Shown here piece by piece: positions 31,401 to 40,007 of a stretch of DNA of 64,000 bases (positions are counted from its first letter, which is position 1; the number at the start of each line of letters is the position of its first letter). The position numbers and the translations under genes were made by a program. A model generated the notes under the pieces. It was not told where the DNA came from. It saw only the letters and a list, made by a program, of their open reading frames with translations, and ran no database searches. The stretch comes from Macrosoma leucophasiata. Taxonomy: Eukaryota; Arthropoda; Insecta; Lepidoptera; Hedylidae. The stretch covers positions 6,200,001 to 6,264,000 of the forward strand of contig JAWQUS010000030.1 in NCBI GenBank assembly GCA_036365455.1, given 5' to 3'.

Positions 31401-32932
31401 CAAAATTCTTAAAAACTACTGCCAACATTAAATATGACACTGCAATTATAGAACATAGTGACAACTTACTAAAGACTCAAAATAAAATCGTAATAATACC
31501 TACTTCTCTCGACCTCGATGAATCCATCCCTTATGTCCAAGAAGTCCTATCAAATTCGCCTAACTCAGAGTCGTTCATAAACTCGGAAAGAACATTACTT
31601 TCGTATAAATCACTAACTAACGATAGTAAACATTTCTATTTTCTGTTCACTAAGGTAAATCATTTCGATACCTGCTCGTACAGTGATATTTTTGAATGTT
31701 TAAAAGCTCTCCGCAACTACCTTATATCTGAAACAGAAATCGTTGACAAAATCAGCATTGCAGATTTCAAAAATCCATTTGACAAGCACGTGTACATTAA
31801 AATTTATAACATGTTAGCTCACTTATTCCATAACACTAAAATCGAAATTCATATATATCGAAATAAAATATATTATCCAAGCCCTACCGAGATCCAAAAA
31901 ATCCTTTATGAAAACCATGACATTCCCATCGCGGGGCACCTTGGGTCGAATAGAATGCTTAACAGAATTCAAGAACAATTCTATTGGAAAGGCATGCGTA
32001 GTGACGTCGAGAACTACGTAAAAAACTGTTCATCATGCCAGACCAATAAAGCACTTAGGAAAATAAATAGAGCCCCGATGCAGATAACTAGTACATCTAC
32101 TACTCCCTTCCAAAGAATATCTCTTGATATCGTTGGTCCTCTTCCTGAGTCTTCCTCAGCCAAACTTAAATACATATTAACTCTTCAAGACGATCTAACT
32201 AAATACTCTGTAGCCTATCCTATCCGCAGTACTACTGCTGAAGAGACCAGTGACTGCCTTATTCATTTTATCTCACTCTTTGGTATTCCCAAAACTATCC
32301 TAACCGACCAGGGAACTAATTTCACAGCAGAAATGTTCAAAGAAACATGCAAATTTCTTAAAATCAAACAACTCTGGTCATCTCCATACCATCCCCAGAC
32401 TCAAGGGGCATTAGAGCGTAGTCACTCTACTCTAAAAGAGTATCTAAAATCTTATGTCTGTGAAAATCAAGACAATTGGCCAAAGTATGTCTATACAGCC
32501 ATGTTAGCATACAATACAACTACACATTCTACTACTAACTATACTCCACATGAGCTAGTCTTCGGTCATAAACCTATTCTTCCTAATTCAGTATTCGATG
32601 CAGCCTCAGATGTAACTTACCCAGACTACATTAAAATGCTGCAACATCGCCTCAAGTACACACGAGACAAAGCCGTAGAATATATTAATAAATCCAAACG
32701 ATCATCTAAAACTTACTACGATTCGCGTTCTCGTCCAGTAATTTATCGCGTAGGTGACTACGTGTTCCTTAAAAATCACCTTCGGCTACGTAAAGCCCTT
32801 TCCCCTATATGGAAAGGCCCGTACAAAGTCGTTAAGATAAATGGGAGAAATAGTCTTACACTCTTAATAAACAGGCGACATGTAACTCATCATTTCGATG
32901 AACTTAAATTAGCATCCCGTAGCGTAAATTAG
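28451..32932 (+). CDS. pol: Pol polyprotein (PR, RT, RNase H, IN)
   Basis: Expressed as Gag-Pol by frameshift; the apparent GTG start at 28478 is not needed. Residue numbers here count from that GTG. The domains in order are: a tandem-repeat N-terminal region (18-119); an aspartic protease with DTG at 181-183; reverse transcriptase about 455-650 with the catalytic YLDD at 592-595; RNase H with catalytic D741 and D807 and the D850 of the AADALSR motif; a roughly 230-residue Asp/Asn/Pro-rich linker; and integrase. The integrase has an HHCC zinc site (H1147, H1154, C1184, C1187), a catalytic triad D1217, D1277, E1313 (DD35E) and a GPY-type motif near the C-terminus. It copies the RNA into DNA and inserts it into the genome. 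At about 1484 residues it is much longer than gypsy Pol, because of the repeat region and the linker. No inactivating change was seen. Confidence 0.95.
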   Translation, partial: RLRDSRRCLVRPNSQTSIKSSYINGTSSKSKDHTGNQPQVSVPPSKSKDHTGNQPQTSVPSSKSKDHTGNQPQMSVPSSKSKDHAGNQPQTSVPSSKSKDHTGNQPQTRVPSSKSKDHMGNQPQKLVITSKSQNVRIPKSQDHTSNQPQIAHTNQKNNIYEISCKPNKISLPHVEIQTSVSNNPLTLLVDTGSSICLLQKSCIQSFSNLKLNNNKIQLKGIDNNDDAVPTLGNFDLNLIFGRESIPFNFHVVDKINLAYDGIIGNDLLTFLQCSIDYNRQTLNISKNKIKLNFTDPIYQIPPRTEVMIECSVKNPELKEGLILDQHVNETLLIANCLVKVKNNNRVNLTVLNISEEPVTLNSNLKLTLHPVDYESYQSNNVNQSCLNRTNEVLNLLRVSHLNSEETEALYEVCSSYSDIFHLPEDLLTSTDAIQHEIRTSSNQPVNIKSYRFPEIHKQEVEIQMKKMLDQQIIQPSISPWSSPIWIVPKKVDASGQKKWRIVIDYRKLNDNTISETYPIPNIVEILDQLGKSKYFSTLDLASGFHQIKMSPQDACKTAFSVPQGHFEFTRMPFGLKNAPSTFQRLMNNVLTGLQGERCFVYLDDIVIYSHDLNSHIQNLVAVFQKLRSFNLKLQPDKCEFLRKEVGYLGHVITENGLKPDPNKIKSVQQFPVPKCPKDIKSFLGLISYYRRFVPEFSKLSKPLTSLLKKDVPFNWTNDQQLAFETLKEKLVTAPVLTYPDFSKPFNLTCDASNYAISAILSQGPVGKDHPVAYASRTLNKCETNYSTTEKELLAIVWGCKTFRPYLFGRKFVVITDHRPLKWLFNHADPSSKLQRWRLQLEEYEYEIVYRKGKLNSAADALSRYPVNPINPEDLVNSENLPDVDTLPDLGQLNLSPFDMNIDNLSPLSLPSPDNLIDPLLVEPTSENVNPLPSLEHLPELIDSNPEIQKEPQPSTSSQTPSIQYPNPEIKLPIVNMPDSTDSYTKFLKTTANIKYDTAIIEHSDNLLKTQNKIVIIPTSLDLDESIPYVQEVLSNSPNSESFINSERTLLSYKSLTNDSKHFYFLFTKVNHFDTCSYSDIFECLKALRNYLISETEIVDKISIADFKNPFDKHVYIKIYNMLAHLFHNTKIEIHIYRNKIYYPSPTEIQKILYENHDIPIAGHLGSNRMLNRIQEQFYWKGMRSDVENYVKNCSSCQTNKALRKINRAPMQITSTSTTPFQRISLDIVGPLPESSSAKLKYILTLQDDLTKYSVAYPIRSTTAEETSDCLIHFISLFGIPKTILTDQGTNFTAEMFKETCKFLKIKQLWSSPYHPQTQGALERSHSTLKEYLKSYVCENQDNWPKYVYTAMLAYNTTTHSTTNYTPHELVFGHKPILPNSVFDAASDVTYPDYIKMLQHRLKYTRDKAVEYINKSKRSSKTYYDSRSRPVIYRVGDYVFLKNHLRLRKALSPIWKGPYKVVKINGRNSLTLLINRRHVTHHFDELKLASRSVN
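28531..28836 (+). repeat. in-frame 51-bp tandem repeat within pol (6 units)
   Basis: Six nearly identical 51-bp units each encode 17 residues with the core KDHTGNQPQ. A seventh, decayed unit follows to about 28900. They lie between the frameshift site and the protease. Because the unit length is a multiple of three, copy number can change without breaking the frame. Confidence 0.95.
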
Positions 32933-33092
32933 TATATACACTCTTATTAATTTTAACTCTTTACCTTTTACTATTTCATGTTTCTATTACGTTTCCCTTT
33001 TATAATCTTAGATGTAAGATGTAGTTTAATTAAAATTAGAAATAAAATATTAGTGTTAGTATTCAATTATACATATATTAATTCCGTTTCAG

Positions 33093-34902
33093 TTCCCTGT
33101 CCTCCGCAAGGAGTGCATTGGTCGAAACCTCAACAAATACATCTGGTATATATTTTGACCCCGTTGGGTCACTAAAAATCATAGACGGATATCTTAGTGT
33201 AATAATTCCGGTAGACATTTCATATATTCAACCACAAATTAAAAGCTTGAACGGTGTAATAGGCGGCTCGAAATTAATATGTAAACAAAGTGGTCTGTTC
33301 TCAGACAGCGAATGTTTTAACCTTCATCAGCCGTTGTTAATTAGATATAATGACTTAGTGCGTGAATTTGATTCAATTTCTCATTTAATTGAATCTAGGT
33401 CCAAACGATCAGCCTGGTTTAGTGGAGTGGGTACCGTTTTTAAATATCTGTTTGGTACAATGGATGAAGAAGATGCTAATCGATATAATGACGCTATCCA
33501 TCTTATAGAAAATGATCAAATTAAATTGTCTAAATTAATGAAACAAAATATTCTTGTAACTAATTCAACACTCTCTTCTATGAGGAATATTTTAAATAAA
33601 ATAAGTGCCAATGAAGTACAATTAAGTACAGCCATTGAATCTTTAACCCGCACTCAACAAAACTTATCGTTATTGTATGATAACGTTTTATTAAAGTCAG
33701 AAATAAACAGAATCTTGAATATGCTAGAGAGCAGCCTGTTGACATTATCCTTTAAATTAGAAGATATAGTGAACGGTGTAATGTTCAGCAAGTCTAACAT
33801 TCTTCACCCCTCCATAATATCTCCAAACCAGTTATTTAAAGAATTGGTTGAAAATTATAGATTTTTGGCAGACTACCATCAATTACCTCTAAGTTTGTCT
33901 TTGGAAAATATTTATACGCTAATGAATGTATCCGAAATCGCTACGTATTATAGTGAAAATAAAATAGTATTTGTTTTAAAGATACCACTAGTAAATTTAA
34001 AAAGGTTTAGTTTATATCATATTACTCCTTATCCGGTTGCCGTAATTAATAATATATATACTACTATAATCCCTTCCACTAAATACATAGCGATAACTAT
34101 AGATAAGTTTTATTATTGTAAGTTAGATAGTTTAAGTAGCTGTAAGATACTGAATAATTTCGAATTCATTTGTACTTTAGATGAATATTCTACTTCAATG
34201 ACTCCCACCTGCGAATCAGAAATAATGTCTAAAACTTTGTACTCTGTACCCAAATTATGCAATACAAATTTTATACAAGGTAATTTAAATATTTGGCAAC
34301 CACTGAATAACAACAAATGGTTATATGTAGTTACAAACCCGTCTAAATTATCTACCAACTGTCAAGGATTTAGTAACACTGAGACAACAATATCTGGTAC
34401 AGGTGTATTAAATTTGCCTATACATTGCATTGCTTATTACAAAGATTTAAAATTGACACCCAGATATTCAAAGGTAATTAAATTACAAATAATTCAAACA
34501 AATTTAAATTTACTAAACGATTCTTGTTGTAGTCCTGAAGCTTACCTTAAACTTAAACCACGTATTCCTAATCTAAATTTAACTAGTTTTGACTTTGATC
34601 GTATTACTTCCGAATACAATACAAAATCAGCTGAAGTTACTGATCAACTAAAAGAAATAAGCGAGAAACCACATATTGTTCTCTATGGTGAATATTACTC
34701 ATATACAACAATTGTAATTAGCATAATTATCATCATTTCAATTTGTATCTTAATCTATAAATTTGTAAAACTGGACTTTTGTCATCGTTTTCAAGGTAGA
34801 CGTAAAACAGTAGTTGAATCTGTTGAAGCTGTAAAACTCGAGGAAGTTGCTGGTGATTCCTTCAGAATCCCAACTCCCAGAATCCGAACAACTGTTACAT
34901 AA
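33093..34902 (+). CDS. env: Env fusion glycoprotein (baculovirus-F-like), main exon
   Basis: The frame is open from 33082. No ATG is suitable near its start (33118 is TTG), and an acceptor-like TTTCAG ends at 33092, so I take the exon start as 33093, joined to the leader exon at 27175. A furin-type site RSKR (33397-33408) separates a short N-terminal subunit from a long membrane subunit. Immediately after it come a fusion-peptide-like hydrophobic/glycine segment and an LFGTMDEED motif (33448-33474), the hallmark shared by insect errantivirus Env and baculovirus F proteins. Heptad-like helices follow. A hydrophobic transmembrane helix lies at about 34705-34775, with a basic cytoplasmic tail of about 45 residues. 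It would mediate membrane fusion at the cell surface. About 600 residues, intact. Loss of the splice would leave it without a start. Confidence 0.92.
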
Positions 34903-34936
34903 ACTTAACCCATTTAGGGTAAGTTTATTCTTCAAC

Positions 34937-34945
34937 GATGGGGGT
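34937..34945 (+). promoter_or_regulatory. polypurine tract
   Basis: A short G-rich run (GATGGGGG, then T) directly before the 3' LTR, in the position expected for plus-strand priming. It is short and interrupted by a T. Confidence 0.65.
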
Positions 34946-35172
34946 TGTTATATCCACACCCTGTCTCTATAAATGCTGACTAGACCCAATGCTGGATCTA
35001 GTCAGATAGCCATTATAAATCATAAGCTTTAGTTCAAATCAATCATCCGACGGTGACACTCGTTCAGTTCCCTTTCTTGTTTTTTGAGCCCTTTTCCGTA
35101 TTAATTAAATATATTCATTTTAGCTATTAACTTTTCTTTTTTAAAAAGGGACTTTTCTAAATTCGTGTAACA
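34946..35172 (+). repeat. 3' LTR, 227 bp
   Basis: Base for base the same as 26497-26723 on my reading. It is followed by GTTC, the right copy of the target duplication. Confidence 0.95.
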
Positions 35173-35176
35173 GTTC

Positions 35177-35389
35177 GTTGTGGTTATCTTAGCGGCGGAT
35201 TTTGTCCAGCAGTTGGGCGTCTTTCAGCTGAAATGATGAGTTATGATAGAGTAAGTTTTTTTTTAAATAAACAATTTTACGAAATGTGCTTTTTGAAAAT
35301 AGGTATTTCGCTTTCCTTTCCCTCCGGGGCAGGTCAGTTCTTTTAATATTTTTATGAAATACATACATCTTTGTTCATATTTCTTTCTC
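35177..35389. other. LINE 3' tail remnant
   Basis: The original neighbour of the errantivirus insertion. About 35190-35240 reads GCGGATTTTGTCCAGCAG, then GCGTCTTTCAGCTGAAATG and ATGA-type repeats, a common LINE end also seen near 37315, 53630, 57895 and 60090. Confidence 0.45.
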
Positions 35390-35612
35390 ACAATTCTCGT
35401 GTCACAGTGTTTGTAACAATACTCCTCCGAAACGTTGACCGATCATAATGAAATTTTGTGTGTATATTTGGTAGGTATGAGAATCGGTTGTAGTATATTT
35501 TTTTTATCCCTAAATGGTAAGAGTGAGTCTTACCAAATATATATTTTTATTTTTGGGACACTTAATTTATTTTTACCACTAAGGCGATACGAAGTTCAAC
35601 AGGGCAGCTAGT
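35390..35612 (-). repeat. dispersed repeat, H-like
   Basis: The minus-strand head CTAGCTGCCCTGTTGAACTT and CGTATCGCCTTAG resembles the head of 21676-21935. Non-coding. Confidence 0.4.
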
Positions 35613-36205
35613 ATTTTGTATAATAAATGAAACTGACTTGTTTGTCGTAGTCGAAGTGTGTCTCTGCCTATCCCGTCAGCGATTGCTGAAGTGAAGTTCC
35701 GTAGTTATTAAATAAGACTATAAATCGTAATGTAGTTTACGGAACTGATATACTTAACAGAATTGTTACCTATTGTGATAATAATCTACATTTGCCATGT
35801 TAGTTTTAAATTAAGGTCCAGACCCCATAATCCCGAGCCCCAGGAGGTAAGACCTTGATGATTTTTTGTATTACCCATTGTTATTGACTCACGAGGTATG
35901 ACTAGGGTTGACAATCCTATTACACAAATAGTGCCGTACCAGTTTAGGTGTCTAACTACTATTATTTTTAAAATATATCAGGCGAATCTTATTTTATATG
36001 CAAAATCACTTAAATCAGTCTCTTTTATCCTTATTACTATATTTTTAACAAGAATATTTCAGAACGGTGATTGTTGCGCTGCGCTACGCAATACTGCCAG
36101 AACGTGAGTAAAATTAAAAAATATATATTTTTTTGATATTATTGTACCTACTACATTTTTTAAATTGCGTAGTTACGTGATGGCTCGGGACGTGACGAGC
36201 TCACG
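35613..36205. other. unassigned stretch
   Basis: No gene. Short open frames here have no family features. Confidence 0.4.
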
Positions 36206-36207
36206 AG

Positions 36208-36237
36208 AATTCACTGGAGGGCTCTAGTGAATTCTTC
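36208..36237. repeat. 10-bp perfect inverted repeat
   Basis: AGAATTCACT and AGTGAATTCT flank a 10-nt centre (GGAGGGCTCT) at the edge of the repeat I copy. Confidence 0.8.
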
Positions 36238-36450
36238 CGTAAGTACGGTCAGCCAACCGAACAATGGCAGTCAAACCATTCCAAGAGGCGGCAGTAAATA
36301 TAATAAAATGGGAAGAGGAGCAACGTCTTGCAATAAAATTGCTGCTTCTGCGTTCGCCATTCCATACGTCAAATGTGGCGAGTATGGCATATTCTCCCCT
36401 AATGACGCCTTAACACTATTGTGGGTATCTTCGCGGACGTCTCTGAATCA
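36226..36450 (+). repeat. dispersed repeat I, copy
   Basis: It shares with 36880-37240 the blocks GGCGAGTATGGCAT(A/G)TTCTC, CCCTAATG(A/T)CGCC and the upstream AAAATTGC(T/C)(G/A)CT(T/A). The two copies lie in direct orientation about 0.7 kb apart. The open frames over them differ and are not conserved. Confidence 0.65.
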
Positions 36451-36736
36451 CTTCATTCATGATGATGTTTTTTATAGTTACTTATCTACTTATTTTTTTT
36501 GGGTACTAAATTAAAAAATACTGTACTTGATCTAAAAAAAGTTGTCAACCCTAGGTTTGACTCCTGATTCAGAAGCAAAAACAGCGTTTAAGTCTTAATT
36601 TAACATGAAACAATTGAATGGGACGTAATTCATGCAAGCATTTAATTATTTTTTGTTGCTAAAGCAAAAACAGGTTAATTGACGTGTTGAGTCCCCATGT
36701 TATAAATAACCAGGGGCCGTATTACGTTCTACTTCT

Positions 36737-36795
36737 TACTGGTGGTAAAGCTCCAGTGGCTGAGCTCGCGTGCGTAAGCACCGAATTACCTTCAG
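36737..36795 (+). mobile_element. family A 5' fragment
   Basis: Only the first 55 or so bases, starting ACTGGTGGTAAAGCTCC, are present before the match ends. Confidence 0.65.
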
Positions 36796-36879
36796 GTACA
36801 AAGAGGTTATAATATTAAGAGTTATCGTAGCTAAACAGTAGGTCATTAGGTACAGGCTATCATATTCAACGAATGGCCC

Positions 36880-37245
36880 ATTCATCACTTCATACTAAAG
36901 ATGGCCACTCACACCTGGACAAAGCCTTCTTTCTCCAAAATTCCCTCAATAGTGTTGTGCAATTTGTGCATCATAAGGGGATAATATACCATAATCGCCA
37001 CGATTCGCATGCGCATTGGTGATCGCATTGACGGTAGTTTTATCGCGTAAACCATTCGAAATAAAGCAGCAGTAAATACAATAAAACGGGGAGAAGATCA
37101 GCGTCCTGAGATAAAATTGCCACTACGGCGTTCGCCAATCCGTATGCCAAATGTGGCGAGTATGGCATGTTCTCCCCTAATGTCGCCGCTACTACATTAT
37201 TGTGGGAATCTTGGGTAGGCTTTCGCAAGATGTGATGAATGGGCC
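36880..37245 (+). repeat. dispersed repeat I, second copy, with LINE tail downstream
   Basis: The match to 36226-36450 begins near 37050 and ends near 37215. CCCATTCATCACTT near 36875 and its inverse AAGATGTGATGAATGGGCCA near 37225 form inverted ends about 360 bp apart, so the whole may be one small element. Confidence 0.5.
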
Positions 37246-37392
37246 ACTTGTTGAAAACAGCCTATACCTGACCTACTGTGTATGTACAATTAACTCTTAT
37301 AACTTTAAGCTTTTATCCAGCAGTGGACTCTCAGCTGAAGTCATGGTGATGATGATGAAGTATGGGATTGCCAATACGTCATTGACAGATAT

Positions 37393-37752
37393 ATAATAAT
37401 AATAATGGCAACCCTTGATACATACTACTGCTGGGCACGAGTCTCTCCCCTTCTTGGGAGGAGGCCTAGAGCTTACTCCACCACGCTGCTCCAATGCGGG
37501 TTGGTGGAGATAAGGGTTAGTGGCCAACCCGTTGGCGGATGTTTTCAAATCACTCATAAGGCCTCCGACATAGTTCAACGACTGTTATCTGTCGATAGCA
37601 ACCGGGACCGACGGCTTAACGTGCCCACTGAAGCACGGAAACGCGCATTTTAATTTGCCACTAGCGGTCACCCATCACACACCTGACCGCGTCCGTATCG
37701 CTTAACCGAGTAGATCGCTTCCGATCTACACCAGCCGCGGGGCTATGCGCGC
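37393..37752 (-). mobile_element. 5S-rRNA-like SINE, family B, copy 2
   Basis: On the minus strand, head to tail: ATAGCCCCGCGGCTGGTGTA; a 5S-like internal promoter region at 37655-37716 (with GTTAAGC, CGCGGT and GATGGGTGACCGC); the body; CCCAGCAGTAGTATGTATC; and (ATT)n. The GATGGGTGACCGC block is the clearest match to the 5S rRNA C-box region. Confidence 0.8.
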
Positions 37753-38130
37753 TTTATGACAGCTGTAGTTAACACCAATTAGAATTTAATGCTTGATCAG
37801 CACATACATTCTTCGGGCGATAGAAAACAGTAAATCATATCAAGGACTAGAAGTGTAGCAAACGTAACTGCATACCATTAGACATGAGTTAACTATTGGC
37901 AATTGTTTCACATTCCAGGAATGTTTTAACATGAGTCAATTGGGTAAGTAAAATGGCTGGCATTAATCAGAGTGTGATAGTTGTGTTGATATAAATTGAA
38001 TCAATAAAGAAGTGGAGTCTAAAATGGTGGCGTGTAGTTATTCACGGCATATAAACAGTCGACACGCCTAATTACTTTTTATTTTACTGCAGCCTAAGCA
38101 TTAATCTTGCGCACTAAATACGTTTTTTTA
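37753..38130. other. unassigned stretch
   Basis: No gene or recognised repeat. Confidence 0.4.
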
Positions 38131-38330
38131 TGTAATAATGGTGGAAATTCCACATCCAAGCATGCACTTCGCATTGATAGTAAGTGAATATCATGCCTAT
38201 AGACATCTACACAAAATCCGATGCTCAAAATATTGGAAGTTGTTTTGTCTCTCTGGTGATCGCTTACTAATTTAGCGGTAGATGTACGTGTTTTTAATTG
38301 GAACAACGAACCAAAACCTTATACCTACTT
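38131..38330 (-). mobile_element. diverged family A' copy
   Basis: Traces are AAGCATGCACTTCGCATTGAT, CATGCCTATAGACATCTACAC and TTTAGCGGTAGATG. The middle is largely lost. Confidence 0.45.
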
Positions 38331-38723
38331 AACCTAAGCTACCTACTACATGTTAGTGTTTAACACTATACTTCTTCAGTTGGAGGGTAAAATATTAGTG
38401 CGGGACTCATACATTTTTTTTATTTATTAGCCTTCTATCAGATATTTCACAGTCGGTTTAGTTATTTAGTTGTTTTGTTAGTTGCTGCCATATCTGTCTG
38501 CTTTTTTATAGCAAAAGCCTCCTCCAACTGACTCCACGTTTCTATTTCTCTGGCTAGCGATATCCAAGTACCGCCTGCTAACAAATACATACGTACAATG
38601 GCAAAAATTTAGTAGGTTAGTAGGTTACATCTACAACTTAAAAAAAATACAGGCGAATTGAGAACCTCCTTCTTTTTGAAATCGGTTAAAAAGGATTGTA
38701 ATGAGAATTCAGAGTCCACATAA
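38331..38723. other. unassigned AT-rich stretch
   Basis: No gene or repeat recognised before the mariner element. Confidence 0.4.
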
Positions 38724-38725
38724 TA

Positions 38726-38750
38726 GATTGGGGAAAAAGTCTTTTCGCAT
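38726..38750 (+). repeat. mariner left terminal inverted repeat
   Basis: 25 bp matching the inverted right end (39981-40005) with three mismatches. It is the binding site for the transposase. Confidence 0.9.
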
Positions 38751-38904
38751 TATAGTATGTATGAACTTGTAATAAAATCTCTTTGGCTGTAGTATTTGTA
38801 TCTGGCTGGTTTTGGTATCTTTGAAAGTTAAAATTTTAAAGAACATAATTCCAAATTCAAATTAGGCAAATGTGTGATTTTCATTTGTTTTTCGTACTGT
38901 CAAG

Positions 38905-39930
38905 ATGAGTGAATATAATCAAGAAATTTTATACATTTTAAAATTTTGCTACAAAAAAGGTAAAAATGCAACGCAAGCAGCGAAACAAGTTTGCGATGTT
39001 TATGGACCTAGTGCAGTGTCTGTGAGAGTAGCACAAATTTGGTTTAAACGTTTTCAATCCGGAAATTTTGATGTAAAAGATGCACCTCGCTCTGGTCGCC
39101 CTATTACGCATAAAATGGATGCCATGTTTGAAAAAGTGGAGCAAGATCGACATATCAGTAGTTACGACGTAGCTGAAGAACTGAGAATTGATCACAAAAC
39201 AGTTTTGGCGCATTTAAAAAAAGCTGGGTACAAAAAAAAGCTCGATATTTGGGTACCTCACGAGCTCACTGAAAGAAACCTAATTAACCGTGTACTCATT
39301 TGTGATTCTATATTACGACGTAATGAAACCGAATCATTTTTTAAGAAGCTGATAACTGGTGATGAAAAGTGGATCACGTACGACAAGAACGTGCGAAAAA
39401 GGTCGTGGTCAAAGGCCGGTCAGGCTTCACAGACTGTGGCGAAACCCGGGTTAACTCGCAATAAGGTGATGTTGTGTGTGTGGTGGGATTGGAAGGGCAT
39501 TATTCATTATGAGCTATTACCACCAGGCAGGACTATCGATTCTGAACTCTACTGCGAACAACTGATGAGATTAAAGCAAGAAATTGAGAGAAAGCGGCCG
39601 GAATTCATCAACAAGAGGGGTGTGGTGTTTCATCATGATAACGCTAGACCTCACACATCTATAGCCACTCAGCAAAAATTAAGAGAGTTTGGCTGGGAGG
39701 TGTTAATGCATCTGCCGTATAGTCCTGACCTTGCACCTTCAGATTTCCACCTGTTTCGGTCTCTTCAGAATTTTTTATGCAATGTTAGGTTAACATCACG
39801 AGAGGACTGCCAAAACCACTTGTCGCGGTATTTTGATGAGAAGTCCCAAAATTTTTATAGCAATGGGATCATGTCCCTACGTACAAGATGGCAAAAGGTT
39901 ATCAAACAAAATGGTACATACATACTTTAG
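38905..39930 (+). CDS. mariner transposase, intact
   Basis: 341 residues from ATG, close to the usual 345-350. It cuts and pastes the element, acting on the terminal repeats in the nucleus. The N-terminal third carries two helix-turn-helix-like segments (residues about 5-55 and 75-110) that bind the ends. The linker motif WVPHEL lies at 116-121 and YSPDLAPSD at 272-280. The catalytic residues are D153 (in TGDEKW), D245 (in HHDNARPH) and D280, giving the mariner DD34D spacing. No stop or frameshift is present. The start lies 179 bp from the left end, and the stop about 75 bp from the right end. An unbroken frame suggests a young and possibly active copy, since most mariners in genomes are damaged. 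Confidence 0.96.
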   Translation: MSEYNQEILYILKFCYKKGKNATQAAKQVCDVYGPSAVSVRVAQIWFKRFQSGNFDVKDAPRSGRPITHKMDAMFEKVEQDRHISSYDVAEELRIDHKTVLAHLKKAGYKKKLDIWVPHELTERNLINRVLICDSILRRNETESFFKKLITGDEKWITYDKNVRKRSWSKAGQASQTVAKPGLTRNKVMLCVWWDWKGIIHYELLPPGRTIDSELYCEQLMRLKQEIERKRPEFINKRGVVFHHDNARPHTSIATQQKLREFGWEVLMHLPYSPDLAPSDFHLFRSLQNFLCNVRLTSREDCQNHLSRYFDEKSQNFYSNGIMSLRTRWQKVIKQNGTYIL

Positions 39931-39980
39931 TTAAATTTAAATAAACTATATTAAAAAAATGTTAGGAATTATCTTAAAAA

Positions 39981-40005
39981 ATGCGAAGAAACTTTTTCCC
40001 CAACC
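39981..40005 (-). repeat. mariner right terminal inverted repeat
   Basis: Ends ...TTTTTCCCCAACC followed by the TA duplication. Confidence 0.9.
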
Positions 40006-40007
40006 TA

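Larger units (their letters stand above)
26497..35172 (+). mobile_element. complete errantivirus (Ty3/Gypsy endogenous retrovirus), 8676 bp
   Basis: The order is LTR, leader with tRNA primer site, gag, pol (protease, reverse transcriptase, RNase H, integrase), env, polypurine tract, LTR. The two 227-bp LTRs look identical on direct comparison, starting TGTTATATCC and ending GTGTAACA. GTTC occurs immediately outside both (26493-26496 and 35173-35176), a 4-bp target duplication. All three genes are open with no stops or frameshifts except the programmed gag-pol shift. Together these point to a recent insertion that could still be functional. An env gene plus Gypsy-type pol places it with the insect errantiviruses (Metaviridae). 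Gag carries a CCHC knuckle, and pol is much longer than the roughly 1000 residues usual in gypsy. Confidence 0.97.
38726..40005 (+). mobile_element. full-length mariner (Tc1/mariner), 1280 bp
   Basis: The left end GATTGGGGAAAAAGTC... and the reverse complement of the right end GGTTGGGGAAAAAGTT... agree at 22 of 25 positions. TA dinucleotides flank both ends (38724-38725 and 40006-40007), the required mariner target duplication. A single intact transposase fills the interior. The ends resemble those of cecropia-type mariners, from memory. Confidence 0.95.
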
